Assembly (NCBI GenBank): GCA_003219225.1
Contig: QHPZ01000018.1
Span: 1-11,714, forward strand
Length of the DNA: 11,714 bases
Direction of reading: 5' to 3'
Source of the DNA: Verrucomicrobiota bacterium
GTDB taxonomy: Bacteria; Verrucomicrobiota; Verrucomicrobiia; Chthoniobacterales; UBA10450
Part shown: one piece after another, positions 5,632 to 11,714 of the stretch
Layout of the letters: every line of letters starts with the position of its first letter
How positions within the stretch are numbered: position 1 is the stretch's first letter
Translations under genes and position numbers: made by a program
The notes under the pieces: generated by a model
What the model was told of the DNA's origin: nothing
The model's database searches: none
Seen by the model: only the letters and a program-made list of their open reading frames with translations

Positions 5632-8310
5632 TCACGTTCCACGTTGTTGCGCCGCCAACTCCCGCGCATACGCGAGCGTGTCGATTGCATCCACATCTTT
5701 GTCGCGTCGGATGGCTTTGATTCGAGGAAAGCGCAGGGCTAGACCGCTCGCGTGCCGCGTGCTCGGCTGAATCGCGTTGAACGCGACCTCGAGCACAACA
5801 TCCGGTTTCACTTCGCGGTAACGGCCGTGATTGACAATCGTGTTCTGCTTGAAATGCGCCGTCAGCTCGGAGATCTCCGCGTCCGTTAATCCGCTGTAGG
5901 CTTTGCCGATCGGCAACAGCTCGCCGGTGTTTTCGTCGCGCACGGCAAACGTGTAATCGCTCAACACATTGTTGCGCTTGCCGTGGCCCAACTCGGCCGC
6001 CACGACCACCACATCGAGCGTGGCCAGCTCCTTCTTTAGTTTGAACCAGAACAAGCCGCGGTTGCCCGGGAGATAAAAGCTCTCCGGATCTTTGATCATT
6101 AGCCCTTCGTTCAATCGGCGACGCGCCTGCTGAAAAATCTGCTCAATCTCCGCGGCCGCCTGCGCCGGAAAAACTTCTGCAACTTGAAATTGCGGGGGCA
6201 ATTTTAGATTGCGCAGCAGTTCGCGTCGCTCGCGCAAGGGCGTTCTCAATAACGAGCGGCCATTCAACCAGAGCAGATCAAAAGCGATGAACGCCACCGG
6301 CACATCGGCCGACGCAGCGGCGAACAGATCGGCACCGTCGCTCCTGCGGCCGAGCCGTTTTTGCAGATCGAAAAAGGTACGCCTGCGACCGTGCTCGAAC
6401 GCGACGATCTCGCCATCGAGGATAAGATCGACACCGAACCGGTGCGCCTGCTCGGCGATTTCTGGAAATTGATCTGTCATTCGCTTCAGATCGCGCGAGA
6501 AGATCTCCGTCCGCTCCGAGTTGCGGTGTAATTGCGCGCGGATGCCGTCGAATTTGTCTTCTGCGTACACTGTAGCCGGCGTTGCTGACGCCGGTCCGCG
6601 GTCATCGACCGCGGCTACAGTAAATCGCTGCCAGATTGCTTCCGCAGTCGGCTCGGGTGTGGCGAGCATGGACTTGATCGGCCGAAAGATCGACAACTCG
6701 GCGCGGTCGAGTTCTTTTCTGGCAGCGAGCCCGGCGGTCGCGCCGATGTCGCCGAGCAGCATGTTCGCCTGCTTCACCTCTTCGAGCGACGCGTCGAAAG
6801 CGCGGGCTATTGCTTCCTCGACCAGGCCTTCGCGCAAACCGATCCGCAAATCGCCGGTCAAAATCTTGACCAGGTATTCGCCTTCGCGCGCGGACAAGGC
6901 CGAGAAACGTTCCTGCAACAGCTCGGCTTTTGCGATCGGGCCGCGCGCCCTGTGCAGATTGTCGAACAGCTCGCGTGACTGTCGCAAAGTAAACGGCCTC
7001 GGCTGGGTGCGGCCATCAAGCACTTCGAACGCGCTTTTGCCGGCGTCGCCGTGTTTCGCGGCGATGTGGTGAAATTCCGCGTCGTCAATTTTCGTCGCCG
7101 CTTGCAGGGCGCGGAAGACCACCGCCCAGCCCACTTGCAGCGTGCGCAGATCGCTTTGCGCAAACGCGCGTCCGGTGAAATAAACGGCCGCGATCGCAAG
7201 CTGCTCCTCGTCGAGCGTCCGCAAATAATCTGCCAGCAGCCGCACCTTCTCCAATTTCGCCGGAGTCGCGGCGATGGCTTCGCCAACATTTGCAAAGACG
7301 TCGAATTCGGATGCTGTAGAGGCGGCCGTGCCGGCGGCAGATTTTTTAGCTGCAGGCGGCATGCCTGCCTTCACAGGTGCAGGCTTTGGCAGCGCGAATT
7401 CCATCTGGTTTTCTGCGCTCAGCGCCCACGCCTCGATCCCGCGTTCGCGCACGTCGCGCGCGAACTCTGACGCAAAGCCGTGCAGCGTCAGCACGCGTTT
7501 TGGTCGGACAAGATCGACATAGCGCAGGAGATCGTCGTAATCCGCGTGGTCGGAGAGCGGGAAAGCGGTATCGACCTGATAGCGATAGACCGCACTGGGA
7601 TCGACGGCCCAGCCGCTGATCAGGGCAACGCGTTTGCGTGTGATCTTTTCCAGCATCTGCGACCGGTTCGCACTGGGCGGGCAGACCAGGACCTTGCCGG
7701 CGACATCAATGCGAGTCATCTGGAAAACCGACCCGTGCAGCATCGCGACGAGTTCCGCGCCTTCGAGGGCACAGAGAATCTCCTGCGCTTTGCCTAACGA
7801 ATAACCGAGCAGCACCGGCACGGCGCCGTCCTCGATCGTTTCGCGGCAGAACGCGACGATTTGATCGACGACCTGTTCGGTGGGTGGGAAGCGATAGCAC
7901 GGCCGTCCGAAGGTCGTTTCCATGATGAGAGTGTCGGCCTGCAACCATTCTGCCGGTTCGGCGGATTTGCCGCGGCGCAATTTGAAGTCGCCGGTGTAAA
8001 GCAGCGATTCGCTTTCGGTTTGGAGAAAAAGCTGAGCGGAGCCAAAGATATGCCCGGCCGGCAGGAGCGTAACATCGAGATCGTGGACGTGCCGTTTTTC
8101 ACGGAACGGCAGCACATGCTCGGTTCGTTTTGCCGGCAGCCGCGCCTGCATAAGTCGAACGGTGCGCTCGGAGACGATGATCTCCGCGTGCGGCGCGATG
8201 TGGTCGCTATGCGCGTGCGACACGAACGCGAACGGCTTCGGGTCCCATGGGTCGAGCCAGAGATTTTGTTGCGGCAAATAGACGCCCCGTTCGTAGCGAA
8301 TCTCCAGCAT
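5632..8310 (-). CDS. Fused MBL-fold exonuclease and ATP-dependent DNA ligase
   Basis: The 892-aa DNA-repair enzyme has two parts. Residues 1-305 are the ligase-associated exonuclease of the metallo-beta-lactamase/beta-CASP fold: HAHSDH (32-37), PAGHIFGSAQ (84-93), YTGDF (105-109), GYSLGKAQEIL (169-179), SDHADYDD (253-260) and LHG (276-278). After an Ala/Lys/Pro linker (308-336) comes an ATP-dependent ligase: N-terminal helical domain (about 338-545), KFDG (586-589) with adenylated K586, DGEIVAF (632-638), FDLLWLNG (677-684), EGLMIKD (735-741), WFKLKK (755-760), then an OB-fold domain. By family knowledge it seals nicks using ATP after the nuclease trims ends. I prefer the ATG at 8310 because MLEIRYERG matches where the family begins; an ATG at 8355 would add 15 residues. 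In most bacteria these are separate genes next to an Lhr-type helicase and PdeM, neither of which is here. Residues 564-581 come from a palindromic repeat. Confidence 0.93.
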   Translation of the reverse strand: MLEIRYERGVYLPQQNLWLDPWDPKPFAFVSHAHSDHIAPHAEIIVSERTVRLMQARLPAKRTEHVLPFREKRHVHDLDVTLLPAGHIFGSAQLFLQTESESLLYTGDFKLRRGKSAEPAEWLQADTLIMETTFGRPCYRFPPTEQVVDQIVAFCRETIEDGAVPVLLGYSLGKAQEILCALEGAELVAMLHGSVFQMTRIDVAGKVLVCPPSANRSQMLEKITRKRVALISGWAVDPSAVYRYQVDTAFPLSDHADYDDLLRYVDLVRPKRVLTLHGFASEFARDVRERGIEAWALSAENQMEFALPKPAPVKAGMPPAAKKSAAGTAASTASEFDVFANVGEAIAATPAKLEKVRLLADYLRTLDEEQLAIAAVYFTGRAFAQSDLRTLQVGWAVVFRALQAATKIDDAEFHHIAAKHGDAGKSAFEVLDGRTQPRPFTLRQSRELFDNLHRARGPIAKAELLQERFSALSAREGEYLVKILTGDLRIGLREGLVEEAIARAFDASLEEVKQANMLLGDIGATAGLAARKELDRAELSIFRPIKSMLATPEPTAEAIWQRFTVAAVDDRGPASATPATVYAEDKFDGIRAQLHRNSERTEIFSRDLKRMTDQFPEIAEQAHRFGVDLILDGEIVAFEHGRRRTFFDLQKRLGRRSDGADLFAAASADVPVAFIAFDLLWLNGRSLLRTPLRERRELLRNLKLPPQFQVAEVFPAQAAAEIEQIFQQARRRLNEGLMIKDPESFYLPGNRGLFWFKLKKELATLDVVVVAAELGHGKRNNVLSDYTFAVRDENTGELLPIGKAYSGLTDAEISELTAHFKQNTIVNHGRYREVKPDVVLEVAFNAIQPSTRHASGLALRFPRIKAIRRDKDVDAIDTLAYARELAAQQRGT
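6569..6621 (+). repeat. 53-bp two-hairpin palindromic element inside the ligase gene
   Basis: Perfect 10-bp terminal inverted repeats ACTGTAGCCG (6569-6578) and CGGCTACAGT (6612-6621) enclose two hairpins. The first is CCGGCGT / ACGCCGG (6576-6582 with 6588-6594, 5-nt loop). The second is CCGCGGTC / GACCGCGG (6596-6603 with 6607-6614, loop ATC). The architecture is that of a REP/MITE-like short palindromic element. It is read in frame on the minus strand as ligase residues 564-581 (VAAVDDRGPASATPAT at its core), just before the catalytic KFDG. No target duplication is evident. Confidence 0.75.
7314..7376 (+). repeat. Possible decayed palindromic element in the exonuclease-ligase linker
   Basis: The stretch starts CTGTAGAGG (7314-7322) and ends CCTTCACAG (7368-7376), imperfect inverted repeats matching at seven of nine positions. 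It begins with the same CTGTAG as the element at 6569. Inside are a short CGGC/GCCG hairpin (7323-7333) and a 6-bp hairpin GCAGGC/GCCTGC with a 5-nt loop (7352-7368). Its 63 bp are exactly 21 codons and encode the low-complexity linker (residues 312-333). It could be a diverged repeat or simply a GC-rich linker. Confidence 0.3.
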
Positions 8311-8348
8311 CGGGCAATATACGACGGATGCGGTAGAGACGACCCATA

Positions 8349-8378
8349 TTGACATGCCGCGCTGGAGTCGTTTTCATT
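8349..8378 (+). promoter_or_regulatory. Possible promoter for the 192-aa secreted protein gene
   Basis: A perfect TTGACA -35 box (8349-8354) is followed after 18 nt by TTCATT (8373-8378), a poor -10 with three of six matches. The ATG at 8387 is only 8 nt past that -10, so any transcript would have almost no leader. The box lies in the 76-bp gap to the divergent ligase start at 8310. Confidence 0.3.
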
Positions 8379-8386
8379 AGCCGGCA

Positions 8387-8965
8387 ATGAAACTGCGGAT
8401 GACCCTTACCCTTATCGTTTTGCTCGCGAGTTTTCGCGCGCCTGCGCAGGAGCCAAGGGTCGTCGCAAAAGTCAAGCCGTTGCCGGTGGCTTTGAACGAC
8501 GATTTCGAGTTTCGCAAGGCCAAGCTCTTCTTTTTGAGCGAGCCGGGGGCGAAAGGGAAATTGGCTGAAACAAAAAGCAAGCTGCACAAGACGTCACCGA
8601 CGGGTTCTACCGGCGAGAACACGGTCAGTCAGGATTCTGCGATTGGGTTTGAACGCTCCTACCGGCTCTTTGGCGCGTTAACCAAGCTCGACCAACGGGA
8701 GCGCTATGGGAATTACTTCGATTTCTTTTGGCGCGCAAAACGGCCAGCCGACGTGACGGTGCGGCTCGAATATCGGCAGGAAAAGCTGCACGATTTTGTC
8801 CAGGCGCAGGAGGTCTCCTACGCGAACGTGCGCGGCACGCGCAAGACCGAGTTCAAGGTGGTGGGCGATGATTACTTCGACGACGGCCGTGTTACCGCCT
8901 GGCGCTGTGTGCTGATTGAAAACGGGCGCATCGTGGCGGAGAACCGCTCCTATCTGTGGGAATAG
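8387..8965 (+). CDS. Secreted protein of unknown function
   Basis: A 192-aa product with a Sec signal peptide: basic MKLRMT, a hydrophobic core TLIVLLASF, and likely cleavage after APA at residue 20. The mature part is charged, with no further membrane span and no cysteine pair: a single Cys occurs near the end in WRCVLIENGRIVAENRSYLWE. Residues 85-192 look like a beta-rich domain of about 100 residues (SYRLFGALTKLDQRERYGNYFDFFWRA and LEYRQEKLHDFVQAQEVSY are the most structured-looking stretches). I do not recognise a family. The ATG at 8399 is a second possible start, but 8387 gives the better basic N-terminus. It is divergent from the ligase and 95 bp before the STAS gene, from which a promoter appears to separate it. 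Confidence 0.72.
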   Translation: MKLRMTLTLIVLLASFRAPAQEPRVVAKVKPLPVALNDDFEFRKAKLFFLSEPGAKGKLAETKSKLHKTSPTGSTGENTVSQDSAIGFERSYRLFGALTKLDQRERYGNYFDFFWRAKRPADVTVRLEYRQEKLHDFVQAQEVSYANVRGTRKTEFKVVGDDYFDDGRVTAWRCVLIENGRIVAENRSYLWE

Positions 8966-8985
8966 CTGAGGACAACGCGTTCCAT

Positions 8986-9015
8986 GCCGAGCGTGCTCGG
9001 CGCCGGCAGGCCGAG
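8986..9015 (+). repeat. Overlapping alternative hairpins between the secreted protein and STAS genes
   Basis: GCCGAG (8986-8991), CTCGGC (8996-9001) and GCCGAG (9010-9015) occur in a row. The middle copy can pair with either neighbour, giving a 6-bp stem with a 4-nt loop or with an 8-nt loop. No T-run follows, so this is not a standard intrinsic terminator. A transcription-end or attenuation role is possible but unproven. Confidence 0.35.
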
Positions 9016-9019
9016 GGGT

Positions 9020-9049
9020 TTGACAGGCGGATTGTCGATCTTGTATCTT
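9020..9049 (+). promoter_or_regulatory. Sigma70-type promoter for the STAS-PP2C-grpE-dnaJ operon
   Basis: A perfect TTGACA (9020-9025), an 18-nt spacer and TATCTT (9044-9049, four of six matches to TATAAT) lie 11 nt before the GTG at 9061. Transcription would begin at about 9055-9057, leaving only a few bases of leader. Its place between the upstream gene's stop and the first conserved STAS residues also supports the 9061 start. Confidence 0.5.
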
Positions 9050-9060
9050 TATTCACAGCG

Positions 9061-9576
9061 GTGGAATCCTCGATTCAAGTCGGTGTAAGTGGCCCAGCGG
9101 TCTGGGTTAAAGTCGAAGGCAGGGGCAATTTTTTGAACAGCGGGAACCTGAAAGAGTTCGCGCGCGAGATGGTCGATCGCGGTTACCGCGAATTTATTGT
9201 CGATCTGGCCAATTGCGCGATGATGGATTCGACCTTCATGGGGACCATGGCTGGAATGGCGCTGCGTTTGAAGGAACTTGGGCAGGGGCATCTTCACATC
9301 GTTCACTGCGGGACGCGCAGCCACGAGCTGCTCTCCGGCCTGGGTCTTGATCAACTGTTCGATATTCATGCCAACGGCGCCTCCGCGCCGGAATGTGAAA
9401 TGCTTGCCGGAAAATCGGCCGCGGAAGCGCCGCGCGACCAAAAACGCGAACAAGCGCACACCATGCTGGAGGCGCACGAGGCACTGTGCGAAGCCGCGCC
9501 GGAAAATGTTCCCCGGTTCAAAGACGTTCTCGATTATCTGAAGCAAGACCTCCATCAGAAAACGGCCTCGAAGTAA
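9061..9576 (+). CDS. STAS-domain anti-anti-sigma factor-like protein
   Basis: A 171-aa cytoplasmic regulator. Residues 5-105 form a STAS domain of the SpoIIAA/RsbV kind: an N-terminal beta strand (VGVSGPAVWVKVEG), FIVDLANCAMMDSTFMGTMAGM (45-66) with S57 as the expected phospho-switch serine in the MDS-T motif, and a helix-strand pair ending in DQLFDIHAN. Family members bind an anti-sigma kinase when the serine is unphosphorylated, and a PP2C phosphatase resets them; the next gene encodes such a phosphatase. Residues 112-171 are a charged helical extension not typical of the minimal domain. I chose GTG 9061 because the domain begins immediately after it and a promoter lies upstream. A GTG at 8956 would add 35 residues that look unstructured and overlap the previous gene. 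The stop is 15 bp before the phosphatase gene. Confidence 0.85.
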   Translation: MESSIQVGVSGPAVWVKVEGRGNFLNSGNLKEFAREMVDRGYREFIVDLANCAMMDSTFMGTMAGMALRLKELGQGHLHIVHCGTRSHELLSGLGLDQLFDIHANGASAPECEMLAGKSAAEAPRDQKREQAHTMLEAHEALCEAAPENVPRFKDVLDYLKQDLHQKTASK

Positions 9577-9591
9577 GGTCGCCTCGCGACG

Positions 9592-10989
9592 ATGTGGCCG
9601 ATTGTTCTCTGCGGGCTGCTGCTCGTATCCGTTGCCGGCTGGATTTATACCGCGGTCCTGTTTCGCCGGCGCATCCGGCTGCTCGAACGTTCGAAGGAAG
9701 AAATCCAGGTCGAGGAAACGCTCGTCTTCGATTTCCTGCACGGGCTGGGCGAGGCGTTCCGCGAGACGATTCGCCCGCACGATCTGCATCGATTGATTGT
9801 CGAGGGCGCGACCCGTGTTTTAGACGCGCACGGCGGCGCGCTTTACCTGAGCGACCGCACCGGCGCGAAATTGATGCCGGCATTTATCTCGAAGGGCTGC
9901 CCGCCATTGGTCGATGTGCCGCCGGAAATTCTCGAGCAGTCGGCCGTCACGCCGGTGGCACTGGAGAGTTATCTTCGCTTGCATGCGATTCCGTTAGGCG
10001 AGGGGATCATTGGCCGGATCTGGCAAATGGGACAAACGGTCTGCTTGAACGAGCTTTCCGAAGCGCCGGAGCTGGCGAAGCTGCGGGGCAGCTCCTTCGG
10101 TGTGGGCTCGCTCATGGTCAGCGCGCTGCTTTACGGCAAACAAAACATGGGCGTGCTCGCGCTGGCCAACGGCGCCCGCGGGACGCCCTTCTCGCAGAGC
10201 GATTTTGTCGTTTTCAAATCGATCGCCGAGCAGTCGGCTTTCGCTCTCTACGATGCGATCATTTACTCCGAAGCGAACGAAAAGAAACGGCTCGATCACG
10301 ATCTTGAAATCGCCCGCGACATTCAGCGCATCCTTCTTCCCGCCGAGGCCCCAGCCGTGAACGGGTTTGAAATCAACGGCATCAATGTGCCGGCCCGCCA
10401 GGTGAGTGGCGATTATTTTGATTACATCAAAGTGGACGACGAACGGCTCGGCATCGCAATCGCCGACGTTTCCGGCAAAGGCGTCCCTGCTTCGCTCATC
10501 ATGGCGATTTGCCGCAGCGTCTTGCGCAGTCAGGCGACGCAAAATCCGTCGCCGGCCGATGTTTTGCAAAAGGTCAATCGTCAGCTTTATCCCGATATCA
10601 AGGAGGACATGTTCATCAGCATGGCTTATCTGGTGCTCGACCACGCGCGCAATGGCAGCATCACCCTGTCGCGTGCCGGACACGATGCGCCGCTGCTCTA
10701 CAAACGCGCCTCGCAAAGCGTGACGCCGCTGAAGCCGCCGGGAATGGTCCTCGGCATTGACAGCGGAAGCGTGTTCGACAGGCTCACCGGCGAAGTCGCC
10801 GTTCCGCTCGAACGCGACGATTGCCTCGTCCTTTACACCGACGGCGTGACGGAAGCGCTCAATACGGAAGGGGACGAATTCGGTCTTGAGCGCACAATCG
10901 TCAACCGGTTGATCGACGATCTGCGAAACTTCGTCGGTGCGCAGCCGCAAAATGACGACATCACCGTGATCGCAATTCGAAAGACATGA
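9592..10989 (+). CDS. Membrane-anchored GAF-PP2C (RsbU/SpoIIE-like) protein phosphatase
   Basis: The 465-aa protein has an N-terminal transmembrane helix (4-24) followed by RRR, a short coiled linker (25-45), a GAF-like sensor domain (about 50-225) and a SpoIIE-type PP2C serine phosphatase domain (about 255-463). Metal-binding and catalytic motifs are intact: RQVSGDYFDY (269-278, D274), ADVSGKGVPASL (291-302, D292), SRAGHDAPLLY (360-370), LYTDGVTEA (414-422, D417) and QNDDITVIAIR (453-463, D455/D456). Such enzymes dephosphorylate the STAS anti-anti-sigma partner, freeing a sigma factor or other target; the STAS gene sits 15 bp upstream and is the obvious substrate. The GAF ligand cannot be told from sequence. 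The stop overlaps the grpE start as ATGA, so the two are probably translated together. No RsbW-type kinase is in the window. Confidence 0.94.
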   Translation: MWPIVLCGLLLVSVAGWIYTAVLFRRRIRLLERSKEEIQVEETLVFDFLHGLGEAFRETIRPHDLHRLIVEGATRVLDAHGGALYLSDRTGAKLMPAFISKGCPPLVDVPPEILEQSAVTPVALESYLRLHAIPLGEGIIGRIWQMGQTVCLNELSEAPELAKLRGSSFGVGSLMVSALLYGKQNMGVLALANGARGTPFSQSDFVVFKSIAEQSAFALYDAIIYSEANEKKRLDHDLEIARDIQRILLPAEAPAVNGFEINGINVPARQVSGDYFDYIKVDDERLGIAIADVSGKGVPASLIMAICRSVLRSQATQNPSPADVLQKVNRQLYPDIKEDMFISMAYLVLDHARNGSITLSRAGHDAPLLYKRASQSVTPLKPPGMVLGIDSGSVFDRLTGEVAVPLERDDCLVLYTDGVTEALNTEGDEFGLERTIVNRLIDDLRNFVGAQPQNDDITVIAIRKT

Positions 10990-11585
10990 AGAAAATTCCC
11001 GTGACCGAATCGGAAGAGGACAAAAGCGCCGAGCTGAGCGAGGCCGAGCAGCAGCGGCGAAGATCGACAACTTCTGTTCCCAACCAAGCGCCTGTTGCTA
11101 CGCCAGCCGAAGAAGCGGAACCCGAAGATGAAGTTGCCCGTTTGCAAGCTGATCTCGATCGCTTCCGCGATCTGGCCATGCGCAGTCAGGCCGATTTCGA
11201 GAACTACAAGAAGCGATGCGCCCGCGAGAAAGACGAAGCCGTCAAATATGCCAATCGCGACTTGCTCGAGCGGCTGGTCGCCATCGCCGACAATTTCGAG
11301 CTCGGGCTTAGCGCCGCGCGCGAGCAAGGCGAAGATTCCCCGATTTACTCCGGAATGAGCCTGGTGCTGAAGCAACTAAACGATTTTGTTGCGGAGAACG
11401 GTCTGCAGCCGATCGAAGCCGTCGGCGAAAAGTTTGACCCGAACCTGCACGAGGCGATTGCGCACGAGCCGAGCGCAGAAGTCCCTGAAGAAACTGTGCT
11501 TCGCCAGGTCCGCCGCGGCTATCGCTTCAAAGACCGGCTGCTGCGTCCGTCGACAGTGGTCGTTTCATCCGGCCCGCCAAAGTAA
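10986..11585 (+). CDS. grpE: GrpE, nucleotide exchange factor of DnaK
   Basis: The 199-aa cytoplasmic co-chaperone is the usual size. Residues 1-47 are an acidic, disordered leader with one basic RRR patch. A long coiled-coil helix (48-90) carries the family signature RSQADFENYKKR (66-77), then the four-helix bundle region LLERLVAIADNFELGL (93-108). The C-terminal beta domain contains GEKFDPNLHEAIAH (147-160) and RRGYRFKDRLLRPSTVVVS (176-194). It releases ADP from DnaK, and its long helices act as a thermosensor in model species. The start codon overlaps the stop of the GAF-PP2C phosphatase, and dnaJ follows after 56 bp. No HrcA gene or CIRCE inverted repeat is visible, so heat control may come through the upstream signalling genes or a sigma factor. 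Confidence 0.97.
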   Translation: MKKIPVTESEEDKSAELSEAEQQRRRSTTSVPNQAPVATPAEEAEPEDEVARLQADLDRFRDLAMRSQADFENYKKRCAREKDEAVKYANRDLLERLVAIADNFELGLSAAREQGEDSPIYSGMSLVLKQLNDFVAENGLQPIEAVGEKFDPNLHEAIAHEPSAEVPEETVLRQVRRGYRFKDRLLRPSTVVVSSGPPK

Positions 11586-11641
11586 TCGGCAGGCGGCTTG
11601 CTTGTCCGTAAGTTATAGGTCGTAAACGTCCTCTACGTCAC

Positions 11642-11714
11642 ATGACCACGAAGAAGCGCGATTATTACGAGGTCCTCGGCGTCGGCCGCAACGCGACCGG
11701 CGAAGAGGTGAAGC
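11642..11714 (+). CDS. dnaJ: DnaJ, N-terminal fragment (runs off the window)
   Basis: Only 24 codons are present. From the ATG they read as a start followed by KKRDYYEVLGVGRNATGEEVK, the first helix of the J domain, which is nearly invariant in DnaJ. DnaJ stimulates the ATPase of DnaK and hands it unfolded substrates. The HPD motif and the zinc-finger region that would separate full DnaJ from shorter J-domain proteins lie beyond the edge. The position just after grpE favours true DnaJ. No Shine-Dalgarno is seen in the 56-bp gap. Confidence 0.9.
   Translation, partial: MTTKKRDYYEVLGVGRNATGEEVK

Noticed and set aside
8311..8355. Fifteen-residue N-terminal extension of the exonuclease-ligase from the ATG at 8355
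   Set aside because: The added residues do not resemble the family, which starts at MLEIRYERG. The longer form would also put the start codon on the candidate promoter of the divergent gene.
9486..10307. 273-codon frame overlapping the phosphatase in another plus-strand frame
   Set aside because: Very Arg/Ala/Gly-rich with no hydrophobic core pattern; it is the frame shadow of the STAS end and the GAF domain.
9994..11070. 358-codon antisense frame across the phosphatase and grpE start
   Set aside because: It lies opposite two strongly identified genes, and its product is a low-structure Arg/His/Asp-rich sequence with no motif.
11586..11641. CIRCE-like or separate heat-shock promoter between grpE and dnaJ
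   Set aside because: No TTAGCACTC/GAGTGCTAA arms and no convincing -35/-10 pair; only a short ACGT repeat is seen.

Overview
The window (11,714 bp, GC-rich, densely coding) reads like an ordinary chromosomal stretch of a free-living bacterium. I infer Verrucomicrobiota, possibly a soil Chthoniobacterales-type lineage. The reasons are a Cmk-PlsC fusion, an exonuclease-ligase fusion, a DUF6600-type lipoprotein, almost no Shine-Dalgarno sequences, and a short two-hairpin repeat whose ends read CTGTAG. This placement rests on gene style, not on a marker gene, so it is tentative. I see no rRNA, tRNA, CRISPR array, transposase or prophage gene.

Layout. Positions 1-222 (minus) hold the N-terminal half of a response-regulator receiver domain cut by the window edge. 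A divergent gap leads to a small lipoprotein (408-791, plus). Next comes a plus-strand group: aroA (940-2292, class II EPSP synthase), a bifunctional cytidylate kinase / acylglycerolphosphate acyltransferase fusion (2293-3630) that starts on the base after the aroA stop, and a 61-aa single-pass membrane protein (3627-3812) overlapping it by ATGA. A Trp-rich DUF6600-type lipoprotein with a long Pro/Thr/Ala tail follows (3855-5594).

Convergent to it on the minus strand is an 892-aa fusion of a metallo-beta-lactamase-fold exonuclease and an ATP-dependent DNA ligase (5632-8310). Its coding sequence contains a 53-bp two-hairpin palindromic element in frame, five residues before the adenylated lysine. 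The interdomain linker may carry a second, decayed element. The Lhr-type helicase and PdeM phosphoesterase that usually accompany these two activities are not in the window.

Divergent from the ligase is a secreted 192-aa protein of unknown function (8387-8965). It is followed by a likely stress-response operon: a STAS anti-anti-sigma protein (9061-9576), a membrane-anchored GAF-PP2C (RsbU/SpoIIE-like) phosphatase (9592-10989), grpE (10986-11585, ATGA overlap with the phosphatase) and the start of dnaJ (from 11642). The arrangement suggests partner-switching signalling wired to the Hsp70 co-chaperones.

The points most worth following up are the in-frame palindromic element in the ligase, the phosphatase-grpE coupling, the two fusion proteins, the class II EPSP synthase with Ala at the Gly96 position, and two TTGACA boxes sitting only about 40 nt before start codons. 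I found no clearly new multi-gene defence or mobile system.
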